Notes: generated by a model not told the origin, from the letters alone. Positions 46,565 through 55,228 are shown, numbered from the stretch's first letter. The stretch is 64,000 bases of DNA from Lujinxingia vulgaris (GCF_007997005.1 NZ_VOSL01000051.1:1-64000), one strand, 5' to 3'. Numbers and translations: made by a program.

Positions 46565-47455
46565 ATGAAGCGTCCATCTATGTCGGCCGTTTATGGCCTC
46601 GCGCTCAACCCGGACGGAACTCTCCTGGCCGCCGCCGGGCCGGGCAAGGGCATCATCTTCGACACCGCCAGCGGCAACGCCGTCATAAAGATTCCCGGCG
46701 CCACCGGCCACGCGTATGACGTCGACTTCGCCCCCGATAGCAAGAGTGTCGTGATCTGTTTTCACGGCGGGCATGTCCGTCAGTACGACGTGCAGAGTGG
46801 CGATGAGATCGCCAGCTACACCGGACACGCCGGCGTCCCGCAGGGTGTGCGTAAGGTGAAGTTCAGCCCCGACGGCCAGCAGTTGGCGTCGGTCGCCGAA
46901 GACTCCACGCTGCGCATCTGGGACACCCAATCGACCGACGAGGTGCAGCGCTTCAAAGCCCGCGCCGACGTCAACACCGTGGCCTGGGGGCCGGGCGAAA
47001 GCCACATCACCTTCGCCACGGACGTCGGGCTGCACACCGTCGAGATCGCCTCGCGCCGCGGCAAGACTCTGGACACCGGCGCCATCGCCGACGTTCAAGT
47101 CGTCAATAACCAGATCCTTGCGGCCTGGGATGAGGCGATTCGTTTTCTCACCCCCGACCTCGAGATCACACGCACGCTCGAACAGAGTGCGGTCTCCCGG
47201 ATGCGGGCCTACGAAGGTTATCTCTTCGCGGCCTCCTGGTCCGGCGCCGACGCCGGCGTCCACCGCTGGGATCTCTCCGACGGAACGCGCCAGCGGCTGC
47301 CGCTGCCCGCGCCCGTTGGCGATGGGCCCCACGCCGTCTGGGCCCTCGCCATCGACGCCGCTCGCGGGGTGCTCTACGCGGGCTGCAATCCCATGAAAGG
47401 TTCGTCGAACATTGTGGCCTGGGATTGCGCGTCGCTTGACCTGCTCGATCTCTGA
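46565..47455 (+). CDS. WD40-type beta-propeller protein
   Basis: ATG 46565 has AGGAG (46553-46557) inside the end of the previous gene, one base after whose stop it begins; frame upstream is excluded. The 296-residue protein has WD40-like blades: VYGLALNPDGTLLAAAGPGK, GHAYDVDFAPDSKSVVICFH, VRKVKFSPDGQQLASVAEDS with TLRIWDTQ, VNTVAWGPGESHITFATDVG, and later weaker blades (HRWDLSDGTRQRL, VWALAIDAARGVLYAG). About six or seven blades make one propeller. No signal peptide. It is the separate counterpart of the propeller fused in the 41028 gene, so the three genes probably act in one complex. Confidence 0.75.
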   Translation: MKRPSMSAVYGLALNPDGTLLAAAGPGKGIIFDTASGNAVIKIPGATGHAYDVDFAPDSKSVVICFHGGHVRQYDVQSGDEIASYTGHAGVPQGVRKVKFSPDGQQLASVAEDSTLRIWDTQSTDEVQRFKARADVNTVAWGPGESHITFATDVGLHTVEIASRRGKTLDTGAIADVQVVNNQILAAWDEAIRFLTPDLEITRTLEQSAVSRMRAYEGYLFAASWSGADAGVHRWDLSDGTRQRLPLPAPVGDGPHAVWALAIDAARGVLYAGCNPMKGSSNIVAWDCASLDLLDL

Positions 47456-47487
47456 GCCTGAATGACGGCGATCGTCATTCTGCTCAC

Positions 47488-47515
47488 AAAAAAGGGCCCC
47501 GCGGGGCCCTTTTTT
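47488..47515. terminator. Bidirectional intrinsic terminator, copy 2
   Basis: Identical to 40957-40984 (A6, palindrome, T6). It ends the WGR-propeller transcript and the convergent RCC1 gene. Flanking GCGT..T.CGCTCAG.GGTGCG is also shared with copy 1. Confidence 0.9.
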
Positions 47516-47563
47516 GCGTCTTACGCTCAGCGGTGCGCGCACCGCCGGCACAAAACGATTTTA

Positions 47564-49546
47564 TTAATAATCGTCGAACACCACCGCCGCCGGCGTCGCG
47601 CCGGCCCCGGGCGCCTGACCCCAGCAGAAGATCTCCAGCGCCTCGGTCCACCCGCAGGTCAACCCGTCGCCGGCGTCGATCTGCACAAAACGCTGCGCGA
47701 AGCTTGCGGCCTGGGGGTTGGACTGGTCGGCGCTGAGCTCGCGGCCGAGGCGGCCACCGTCGAACGCTCCCCAGCAGAGCGCCTGGCCGGCGGAGAGGCC
47801 GCAGGCATGGTCGCGACCCACGGTCAGGGCCGTCAGGCCGCTCCCAAGGGGCAGGGCGAGCGTGCGGGGCACGTTGACGTCGGCGGTGGCGCCGTTGCCG
47901 ATCTGCCCGCGGTCGCCCGCTCCCCAACACACCGGCAGCCCCGAGGGGCTCAGCCCGCAGCTGAAGTCCTCGCCGGCCTCCAGGTAGGCGAAGGTGTAGC
48001 CGCCGTCGATAAATTTTGGCACCTCGCTCGGGGTGGTGGGGGTGGTGCCATCGCCGAGCTGGCCGCGATCGCCCGCGCCCCAGCAGTAGGCAAAGTCATC
48101 GCTGGTGACCCCGCAGCTGTGGCGACTTCCGGCCGCCACGAGCACAAAGTCATGGCCGCCGCCGACCTTTTGAATCACGTGCGTCGACGCGCCAGCGTGG
48201 CCGGCCTGGCGCGCGTCGTTGCGGCCCCAGCAGTGGATGTCGCCCTGATCGTCGACCGCACAGGTGTGCTCCTCTCCGGCCGACACCGAGACAAAAGCCG
48301 CGCGTCCGCCACCCGAGAGGCGCGCGCCCAGGATTTGCGACGGGACGAGCACCGGATCGCCCGCGGAATCTCCCGCCTGCCCGTAGTCATTGCGGCCCCA
48401 GCAATAAAGTTCGCCGGCCGCGTTGATCAAACAGCCGTGCCCGCCGCCCAGGCTCACGTCGCGCAGGCCCGGGCCGTAGCCCAGGCGCACCGCCGCGCCG
48501 CGATCGTCGAGATCCCCCACCCCGAGCTGACCCTGGCTGCCCTCACCAAAGCAATAGAGCTGCTCACCCGAGATCACACACCCGGCCCCCTCGCCAGCCA
48601 GCACCTCCTGCACCGAGAAGATCACCTCGACCTCCACCTCATCATGGAGGTCACCGACCGACGCGGAGATCGTCGCCGTGCCCGGCGCCACGCCGGTGAT
48701 CACGCCATCTTCGACGGTGGCCACCGAGGTGTCTGACGAGGCCCAGCTCAGCTCCACCCAGGGCATCGGATCGCCGAGCTCGTCGAGGGCCATCGCCTCC
48801 AGCGTCACGCTCCCGAGCGGGTAGATCGCCGCGGGGTTGCGCGGGCTTATCGCCACCGCGTCCACCGGGGCGTCCACCACCGTGAGGGTGGCGCGCCCCT
48901 CGATGCCGTCGATGGTCGCGACCACCTCGACCGTCCCCACGCTCAGCGCGCGGGCGATGCCACGAGCGTCGATCGAGGCCACACCCATGTCGGTGGTCGT
49001 CCAGGTCGGCTCACCGGCGTCTTCGATCACCACGTCGCCGGCGTCGCGCGCCACGGCCACATACTCGACCGCCTCACCAAGCTGCAGCGTGTAGTTGGCC
49101 GGCACCACATCCACGCTTGCCACGGGCGCCGAGACCACCCGCGCCGGCCAGTCCTTCTGCACATCGCCCGCCCGCGCGGTCAGCGTCACCGCCCCCGGCG
49201 CACGCCCCACCGCGATGCCCGCCGACGAGATCTCCATCACCTCCGGATCGCTGCTCTCGAAGCTCACCCGCACCTCCAGCTCCTCGCCGGACGCGTTCAC
49301 CGCCTGCGCTTCGGGCCGCAGGATGGTGTCGAGCTGCACCACAAAGGTGTCTGAGGGAAACACAATATCGGCCACCACCCGATCGGGCTGCGCGTCGACG
49401 TCGCTCCCGGCATCCTCCTCCACGTCGGGGCCGCCGGTGTCGGCGGTGGATGGAGGCGGCGAGTCGGACTGGCCGCAGCCGGCGGCCAGGAGGAGGGTGA
49501 GCAGGAGGGTGGGGAGGGGGCGAAAGGCATGTTTCATCATCATCAT
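47564..49546 (-). CDS. Lipoprotein with Big2-like and RCC1 repeats
   Basis: Start MMMMKHAFRPLPTLLLTLLL with lipobox LLAAGC; four ATG codons in a row make the exact start uncertain by nine bases. After an acidic linker there are three ~80-residue Big2-type Ig-like domains, each with the VSFESSDPEVMEI or ELSWASSDTSVATVEDGVIT and GVAPGTATISA pattern. From ~330 RCC1 repeats follow: LYCFGEGSQGQLGVGD, LYCWGRNDYGQAGD, IHCWGRNDARQAGHAG, AYCWGAGDRGQLGDGT, PVCWGAGDRGQIGNGA, each with C-W-G and an H-(S/T)-C strand (GEEHTCAVDDQGD). Seven such repeats give a propeller. Surface-exposed; role unknown. Confidence 0.78.
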   Translation of the reverse strand: MMMMKHAFRPLPTLLLTLLLAAGCGQSDSPPPSTADTGGPDVEEDAGSDVDAQPDRVVADIVFPSDTFVVQLDTILRPEAQAVNASGEELEVRVSFESSDPEVMEISSAGIAVGRAPGAVTLTARAGDVQKDWPARVVSAPVASVDVVPANYTLQLGEAVEYVAVARDAGDVVIEDAGEPTWTTTDMGVASIDARGIARALSVGTVEVVATIDGIEGRATLTVVDAPVDAVAISPRNPAAIYPLGSVTLEAMALDELGDPMPWVELSWASSDTSVATVEDGVITGVAPGTATISASVGDLHDEVEVEVIFSVQEVLAGEGAGCVISGEQLYCFGEGSQGQLGVGDLDDRGAAVRLGYGPGLRDVSLGGGHGCLINAAGELYCWGRNDYGQAGDSAGDPVLVPSQILGARLSGGGRAAFVSVSAGEEHTCAVDDQGDIHCWGRNDARQAGHAGASTHVIQKVGGGHDFVLVAAGSRHSCGVTSDDFAYCWGAGDRGQLGDGTTPTTPSEVPKFIDGGYTFAYLEAGEDFSCGLSPSGLPVCWGAGDRGQIGNGATADVNVPRTLALPLGSGLTALTVGRDHACGLSAGQALCWGAFDGGRLGRELSADQSNPQAASFAQRFVQIDAGDGLTCGWTEALEIFCWGQAPGAGATPAAVVFDDY

Positions 49547-49895
49547 CCATAGTCCGGGAGATCAGACGTGGCTCGTGGGTCAGGGTATCCGATGTATCTA
49601 TGACAGATTATGGCCCGATATACACCTCGGACGTCCATATGGGGAGCATGTGCCGACGAGCAGAATGAATATCCAGGCGATCATGAGGTCTTTTTCGCCA
49701 CATAAGAACAACGCTCGGGTCGAGGTGTGACGGCACCGTTCAACAACGTGTTATCAGGTCATTGGACGTGATCTACCCTGGCGACGCTAAAACCATACAC
49801 ATGAAAACGCTTCATTCGTTGACCCGATCGAAGACGTCGACTAACCCTGTTCAGGCTATTCACAACGAGCTCTTCTTCTTTACGGAGATTTTGAG
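49547..49895. promoter_or_regulatory. Divergent promoter region
   Basis: 349 bases between divergent lipoprotein genes, clearly less GC-rich than the genes. It should hold promoters for both, but no operator was identified. GGAG seven bases before ATG 49896 is the ribosome binding site of the MACPF-like gene. A frame from 49762 is not supported as a gene. Confidence 0.4.
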
Positions 49896-52067
49896 ATGCG
49901 CCCTTCCCCCTGGCCGCTGCGCGCGCTCTGCCTCAGCATGGCTGCGCAGGCGATCGCCTGTACAAATACGCCCGATGTCCCGGCTGACATGCCAACCCGC
50001 GCGACCCATCAGGTGTTAGAGTATTCGGGCGCGATTCAAAACAACGACGCCCCCCTGGGGAGCGGGCTGTATCGTAACGATCTCGCGTGGCACGCCGCGC
50101 CGGCAGGCGTATGCCTGCCGGAGTTCTTCCCCAGGATCTTCCCTCAATGGTCTGCCCCCCTCATCGCCGGATTTCTCCGCAGCGAGCAGGACGTCGATTG
50201 GGAGATCTCGGGCGCTTTGAGCGTCGCGATGAGTGATGAGGCTGACGCGATCGAGGCGTTAAAAGCCAGAGCGCGCGCGAAGCTGGCGGCGGGCGACGAG
50301 GGCACACGTCTGCTCTTTATGGTTTCAAAAATCACCACCGCGATGCGTAGCGTGATCCCCAGCCGTGAGGGGGGATGGCCACAGGGATCCAACTCGCGAT
50401 GCGCCGGCGACGACGCTATCTCCGATCTCGAGGACTTTGTGTCCAACTGTGGCACGCATTATATCGATAAAGAAACCCTGGGAGGCTATGTCGTGATGTT
50501 GGCAGACATCACCTCACTTGATGAGCGTGATGTCGAAACCCTGGCCGACTACCTTCAAGTACAAAGTCCGCTTTCTGTCGACGAAGAACTCCCCCCTCTT
50601 TCTTTCGACTGGGCGATCGACGCCACGACCGGATCGCTTCTCAGCGACGTGCCCCTCGATGTGTATGTGTACGGGCTACCCTCTCCGCCCGTAGCGCGTG
50701 TGCATGAGCAGGCCTGGGGCACCACCGACCTGAAAGACTGGGGGCGCTATATCGCAAACCTCCGCCGGTCCGTTGAGGAGGCGATTCGCCAGGAATCCAT
50801 CGACTCACCGGATTATGGCCGCCGCGTCGATGTCGACATTTTGGAATATACTCGAACTCACCTTGAAGACTGTGAGGCTGTCTCGGAGAGCATCCACAGA
50901 GAATTAGCCTGTGTGCAAGAGCTCGACACGCACGAGGCCACGCTCATGGGGCCAAACGTCCTCATCGACCACACCATCGCGATGTACGCGCGGATGCTGG
51001 AAAACCCGCACCTCATCATCTGGCCCAATCTGGGGTCAGGCCCCGAAGACGCGCAGGCGTTGTATCGGAGCGCGAAGGAGCAGCTTGAGACCTGTGCCGA
51101 CACCATCACCCGCACTCAGGAGGCCTGCGACGCACGCGTGAATGGGGATGACTCCTCCCCCGGGGCTTCTGGAACGTCGGTGTGTGAAGCCTGCGCCATC
51201 CCGGAGGGCTGCAGCGAGCGCGACCTCTCCACGCTAATCGAGAGCCTCCCGCCACTCGACAGCGCCGCGCTCGCCGGGCCCCTGCTGATCGAGCGTTTGG
51301 GCTCCGCACGCGAGGCGATCGCGGGCTACCGGCAGATGCAATGCGTCTTAACAGGGCTGGGAGGAAGGTTTGCCGGCGGAGGCGAAGGGGTGTTTCTGGA
51401 AGCAGGCACCTTCCATTCATCTCAACATCATTGGATCTTGCATACCTACTCCCAACACGATGACCCCTCCCAACCGATCTATTCTCAATACAGCTGCGTA
51501 CGTCGCGACCGCTTCATCGGCCATGACCACTCCCTGTGGTTCACACACGGCAATCTCACCCTGGTGGATACGCGCACCCGGGGTGACCGTATTGAGTACC
51601 ATGGCGACCTATCGAACCTGGTGGCTTTAAGTGGAATTCGAGGTCGCCTTGCCGGACTTGGGGAGGGCGCCGAAGTCCATATGCCCGTCGACCGGCTGGA
51701 TTGGAGAATCGTCGCCAGCTCCCAGCAAGGTCCCCTTCAAGCCTCATTTATGGAGTTTGGCCTGAGCTCAACGTACACGGGCATGCACCAGCTCTACCAC
51801 GATCCGACGACCTATATGGACGTGTTCACCGCGCACGCCAACCCCTACGGGAGCTCACGCCCGCATGTCCAAACGCGCATGGCCCCGCTCAACGACGCGC
51901 TCTGTTATTTAACCGAAGTCGGTGGACAATTTGATGGGGGAGCAGAACGCATCTGGATGTCGAAGAGCGAAGGCTTCTGGATGTTGAACGCGCGAGCAGC
52001 GGCCGGGAAAGAAGTCAAAGCCTCCGCCTCCTGCGTCTATTACGATCAGCGCAGGCAGAGCCTGTGA
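49896..52067 (+). CDS. MACPF-like putative pore-forming lipoprotein
   Basis: The signal ends in lipobox AIAC (19-22). The N-terminal ~330 residues resemble a membrane attack complex/perforin domain: a helix before DLEDFVSNCGTHYIDKETLG (177-196), which matches the MACPF signature of an aromatic, a few residues, then GTH[FY] and LGG. Upstream AIEALKARARAKLAAGDEG could be a membrane-inserting helix cluster. A central helical part (~350-470) has six Cys. The C-terminus (~483-715) has three repeats: CVLTGLGGRFAGGGEGVFLE, LSGIRGRLAGLGEGAEVHMP and CYLTEVGGQFDGGAERIWMS, each ending in W-x-L/I strands and, in two, S-C-V. These may bind a target surface. MACPF proteins form pores in target membranes. 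Confidence 0.55.
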   Translation: MRPSPWPLRALCLSMAAQAIACTNTPDVPADMPTRATHQVLEYSGAIQNNDAPLGSGLYRNDLAWHAAPAGVCLPEFFPRIFPQWSAPLIAGFLRSEQDVDWEISGALSVAMSDEADAIEALKARARAKLAAGDEGTRLLFMVSKITTAMRSVIPSREGGWPQGSNSRCAGDDAISDLEDFVSNCGTHYIDKETLGGYVVMLADITSLDERDVETLADYLQVQSPLSVDEELPPLSFDWAIDATTGSLLSDVPLDVYVYGLPSPPVARVHEQAWGTTDLKDWGRYIANLRRSVEEAIRQESIDSPDYGRRVDVDILEYTRTHLEDCEAVSESIHRELACVQELDTHEATLMGPNVLIDHTIAMYARMLENPHLIIWPNLGSGPEDAQALYRSAKEQLETCADTITRTQEACDARVNGDDSSPGASGTSVCEACAIPEGCSERDLSTLIESLPPLDSAALAGPLLIERLGSAREAIAGYRQMQCVLTGLGGRFAGGGEGVFLEAGTFHSSQHHWILHTYSQHDDPSQPIYSQYSCVRRDRFIGHDHSLWFTHGNLTLVDTRTRGDRIEYHGDLSNLVALSGIRGRLAGLGEGAEVHMPVDRLDWRIVASSQQGPLQASFMEFGLSSTYTGMHQLYHDPTTYMDVFTAHANPYGSSRPHVQTRMAPLNDALCYLTEVGGQFDGGAERIWMSKSEGFWMLNARAAAGKEVKASASCVYYDQRRQSL

Positions 52068-52121
52068 TCAGGCTTTCCCTCAACGCGTTCGCAGCCCAAA
52101 AACTCTCTATTGGATGCCATC

Positions 52122-52973
52122 ATGACTCGCCACACCTACGCCCTCCTCGCATCTCTGGCGCTCCTCGTCACGGGCTGCACCGATCCCAATACAGTGGCCG
52201 CTGAGTGTTCACCGGGGCAGCTTCAAGACTGCTCCGAGGAACCGCCTGACTACCGGCCGCTAGACGCCGATGACATCCCGCGTCTATGTGAAGAGGGGTG
52301 CACCCACGTCGCGTTTTTTGATCTGGGTGGCCTGAGCGATGTCACCGAGCTGGATAGTTTCAATCATTTAACGCGGCTCGGCGAGCTCTTCTATCGGTCT
52401 CAATATAACCTGAAAATTCTTGATGGGTTCTCCTCGGTGGAGCGCCTGGGTGGTGTTTCACTCGACGACAGCAGCACGCTGGAAGCGTTTCGAGGGTTCG
52501 ACCGGCTGGAGCGTATCGATGCTCGTGTGGAGATAAAATCCCATCCCGAGCTGCGGGCGATCACGGCGTTTCAGAATGTTCGAGAGATTGGAGAGCTGGT
52601 TGAGCCGCTGGACGAGCGTCTTCCCACCGAGCAGAGTTTCCGACTTGAAATCAGCAGCGCTAACAAGCTCACAGACTTGAGCGGCTTCTCCAGCCTGGAG
52701 GTCGTCAACTTCCTCGCGCTCCGCCATCTGGGGGCGCTGACTTCGATGGATGATTTCGGATCGCTGCGGGAGACCAAGACCTTCGTATTGCAAGATCTGG
52801 CATCGCTGGAGTCGATCGAAGGGTTGGCGTCTATGGAGCATATCCATCAGGCCGCGCGTTTTCTGGATCTGCCCAATGTGAAGCGCTGTGAGATCGAGGC
52901 GTTTATTGATGGATTGGAGACGCCGCCCGTCGATCTGATGATCGAGCGGGTGAGTGAAGATCCCTGCGACTGA
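52122..52973 (+). CDS. Lipoprotein with receptor-L/LRR-like solenoid
   Basis: ATG 52122 is preferred over TTG 52110, giving MTRHTYALLASLALLVTGC with lipobox LLVTGC. After a short Cys-containing region (CSPGQLQDCSEEPPDYRPLD) the protein has about seven ~24-residue repeats of the receptor L-domain type: VTELDSFNHLTRLGELFYRS, LKILDGFSSVERLGGVSLDD, LEAFRGFDRLERIDARVEIK, LTDLSGFSSLEVVNFLALRH, LTSMDDFGSLRETKTFVLQD, LESIEGLASMEHIHQAARFL. It ends with a Cys pair. Such solenoids bind proteins or glycans. It follows the MACPF-like gene by 54 bases and is probably co-transcribed, so a partnership is possible. Confidence 0.7.
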   Translation: MTRHTYALLASLALLVTGCTDPNTVAAECSPGQLQDCSEEPPDYRPLDADDIPRLCEEGCTHVAFFDLGGLSDVTELDSFNHLTRLGELFYRSQYNLKILDGFSSVERLGGVSLDDSSTLEAFRGFDRLERIDARVEIKSHPELRAITAFQNVREIGELVEPLDERLPTEQSFRLEISSANKLTDLSGFSSLEVVNFLALRHLGALTSMDDFGSLRETKTFVLQDLASLESIEGLASMEHIHQAARFLDLPNVKRCEIEAFIDGLETPPVDLMIERVSEDPCD

Positions 52974-53567
52974 GCGCTTTAAGCGCGACGCAAAGGGCGG
53001 ATCGGAGCGCGGGCGCGCCGGGGCATCTCGGAGGTGAGAGATGCGACGGGGCGCCCACGTTGCTCTGGCTCGACGCAACATACGGGCGGTGGATGAAGGT
53101 CAGGCGTCGAGGGGGTCACTTCACACTCACAGTGCCTCTTCGCCACGGGTCGAGGGGGTCAAAACAGGCACACCCTGCCTCTTCCCTGGGGGGCGAGGGG
53201 GTCAAAACAGGCACACCCTGCCTCCTCGCCGGGGGTCGAGGGGGTCAAAACAGGCTCATGGTGCCTCTCCCGACCCCCTTTACGCCCCCTTCGGGGTATA
53301 TCGTTGGCGTGTTCTTAGCCCCGAGCGCCCTCGGAGCCCGCAGGGCCGGCGTTTCGCGCGCCCCCCCTCCCGACGCCCGGTCCTCGTGTCCCGTCGACGC
53401 CCTATCTCGACGCCTTCCTGGCACGCCGAGACAGGCGCGCAAAACGACTGCAACACATTGAAATCTTTGGGGATTTACGTCTCGCGCACACATTACGCCT
53501 GTGCTTCGATGAGCGCGGCCCCGGTGCCGTGCCGCGAGTTGGGACGCGTCTATGAGCGGGTTCGGTC
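52974..53567. other. Long spacer with a tandem array
   Basis: 594 bases without a credible gene. It contains the 43-bp array (53108-53279) and a G/C-rich remainder. Frames through it are explained by the repeats. The DUF2382 gene promoter must lie near its right end. Confidence 0.5.
53108..53279. repeat. 43-bp tandem repeat, four imperfect copies
   Basis: CGAGGGGGTC begins at 53108, 53151, 53194 and 53237, a constant 43-base step. The middle two copies continue AAAACAGGCACACCCTGCCT; the outer two are diverged. The array ends in CGACCCCCTTT, the inverse of the repeat start. Confidence 0.9.
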
Positions 53568-53972
53568 ATGAGTAAAGACGACGAGGTCAAACGCACGATT
53601 CTCCCGGTAGCACGGGAGGAGATCCGGGTGGGGGTGCGCGAGGTGGAGGGGGCGAGTGTGCGCGTGACGAAGCGCGTTCACGAGCGTGACGAGGAGGTCG
53701 AAGTGCCTCTGGAGGCCACCGCCCTGGAGGTGGAGCGCGTGCCGGTGGGGCGAGTGGTGGAGGCGCGTGAGGGCGCGCGGCGGGAGGGGGAGACGACGAT
53801 CATTCCGGTCTACGAGGAGGTCGCCGTCGTGGAGAAACGCCTCGTGCTCAAGGAGGAGCTTCATATCACGCGCCGTCACTCGCAGCGCGTTCACCACGAG
53901 GAGGTCACCCTCCGCCAGGAGGAGGCGATCATCGAGCATACAAGCCCCCCGCAAAGTCGGGAGTCATCGTAG
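53568..53972 (+). CDS. DUF2382 (YsnF/AvaK-type) protein
   Basis: This 134-residue protein begins MSKDDEVKRTILPVAREEIR and contains the DUF2382 pattern: charged beta strands with V-x-K-R/E-V pairs (REVEGASVRVTKRVHERDEE, VEVPLEATALEVERVPVGRV, TTIIPVYEEVAVVEKRLVLK and EELHITRRHSQRVHHEEVTL). DUF2382 is found in YsnF (Bacillus stress protein) and AvaK (cyanobacterial akinete marker). It has no signal peptide and is very rich in Glu, Arg and Val. It starts the small stress-type cluster with the next gene (26-base gap). Confidence 0.75.
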   Translation: MSKDDEVKRTILPVAREEIRVGVREVEGASVRVTKRVHERDEEVEVPLEATALEVERVPVGRVVEAREGARREGETTIIPVYEEVAVVEKRLVLKEELHITRRHSQRVHHEEVTLRQEEAIIEHTSPPQSRESS

Positions 53973-53998
53973 TTGCACCTTCTGCAGACGAGGTAGGT

Positions 53999-55174
53999 AT
54001 GAGCATGTCCGTCATCGCATTGTACGAAAACGTCGATCAGGCCAAGAGCACGGTCAAAGAGCTCAAAGACGCCAACATCAACCGCTCGAACATCGACTTC
54101 ATCAAAAACGCTCACGAGGATCATCAGGGCTTCTTTAAGGGGCTCTTTAGCGACACCGACAGCGACCAGGCCGAGGCCAAAAAGTCGCTTAAAAAACTAC
54201 AAAAAATCGGCATCCAGCCTCGGGAGGCCGAGCGCTACGCGGCCGGGGTTCGCGACGGCTGCTCGCTGATCATCGTTCACTCCGACGACCGGGCCAAGAT
54301 CGAGCGCGCGCGCCAGATCATGGACCGCTACGCCCTCTCCAACGTCGGGGATCGTTACGGCTCCGAGCCACGCTCCACGCTGAAAGGAAGCCAGGCCGGG
54401 GCCGGCTCGACGGCCTCCTCATCGACGAGCTCAGCGTCGACGGACACTGGCAAGGTCGGCGCCGGCGCGGCCACGGGCTCGGAGGTGGGCCTCACCGACG
54501 CCGGCCCCTCCGGCGGCGCCAGCAAAAAGCTGCAGGCGGCCGAGGAGGAGCTCAAGGTCGGCAAACGCGAGGTGGAGACCGGCGGGGTGCGCGCCTTCAC
54601 CCGCGTCACCGAAACCCCGGTCGAAGAGACCGTCAACCTGCGCGAGGAGAAGGTCGACGTGCAGCGCCATAAGGTCGACCGCCCCGTCAGCGAGGGCGAT
54701 CACATCTTTGAGGAGGAGAGCGTCGCCTTCACCGAACGCCATGAAGAGGCGGTCGTCAGCAAAGAGACCCACGTCACCGAAGAGGTCGTGATCAACCAGG
54801 AGGTCGAGGAGCACCCCGAGACGATCCGCGAGACCCTGCGCAGCCAGGAGATCGACATCGAGACGCTGAGCGAGGGCGGCAATACCGGGCGTTTCTCGCA
54901 GTTTAAGGGCGACTTTGACCGCCACTACGCCGCGAACTACGCCGGCTCCGGTCACAGCAAAGAAGAGTATGAGCTGGGCTACCGCTACGGCATGGCGCTG
55001 GCCGAGCACGGCAACCACCGCAACCGCAAGTGGGACGACGTGGAGCCCCACGCCCGCAAAGGCTGGGAGACGCGCAACCAGGGCACCTGGAACGACTTTC
55101 GCGACGCGATCCGCTACGGCTGGGATCGCATCCGCGGCAAGGAGGAGGGAAGCCGACCGAGCTCGGGGATGTGA
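53999..55174 (+). CDS. GSP17M-like plus DUF2382 stress protein
   Basis: GAGGTAGGT precedes ATG 53999. The N-terminal ~110 residues match the general stress protein 17M/YflT type: VIALYENVDQAKSTVKELKD, then ERYAAGVRDGCSLIIVHSDD. A Ser/Ala/Gly linker (GSTASSSTSSASTDTGKVGA) leads to DUF2382 at ~175-280 (EELKVGKREVETGGVRAFTR, VEETVNLREEKVDVQRHKVD, ESVAFTERHEEAVVSKETHV). The last ~100 residues (YAANYAGSGHSKEEYELGYR followed by YGMALAEHG) form a separate helical module. This three-part layout is common in bacteria facing desiccation or osmotic stress. Cytosolic. Confidence 0.78.
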   Translation: MSMSVIALYENVDQAKSTVKELKDANINRSNIDFIKNAHEDHQGFFKGLFSDTDSDQAEAKKSLKKLQKIGIQPREAERYAAGVRDGCSLIIVHSDDRAKIERARQIMDRYALSNVGDRYGSEPRSTLKGSQAGAGSTASSSTSSASTDTGKVGAGAATGSEVGLTDAGPSGGASKKLQAAEEELKVGKREVETGGVRAFTRVTETPVEETVNLREEKVDVQRHKVDRPVSEGDHIFEEESVAFTERHEEAVVSKETHVTEEVVINQEVEEHPETIRETLRSQEIDIETLSEGGNTGRFSQFKGDFDRHYAANYAGSGHSKEEYELGYRYGMALAEHGNHRNRKWDDVEPHARKGWETRNQGTWNDFRDAIRYGWDRIRGKEEGSRPSSGM

Positions 55175-55228
55175 GGCGGGGGTGAGAGATTGAGCTGAGT
55201 ATTTGAGTTTGCGTTGCCGGGGCGTCTG

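Noticed and set aside
49762-50019. Small plus-strand frame just before the MACPF-like gene
   Set aside because: It overlaps that gene's signal peptide in another frame and has no ribosome binding site.
53108-53279. Possible CRISPR array from the 43-bp period
   Set aside because: The whole 43-base unit is repeated; there are no unique spacers of constant length.
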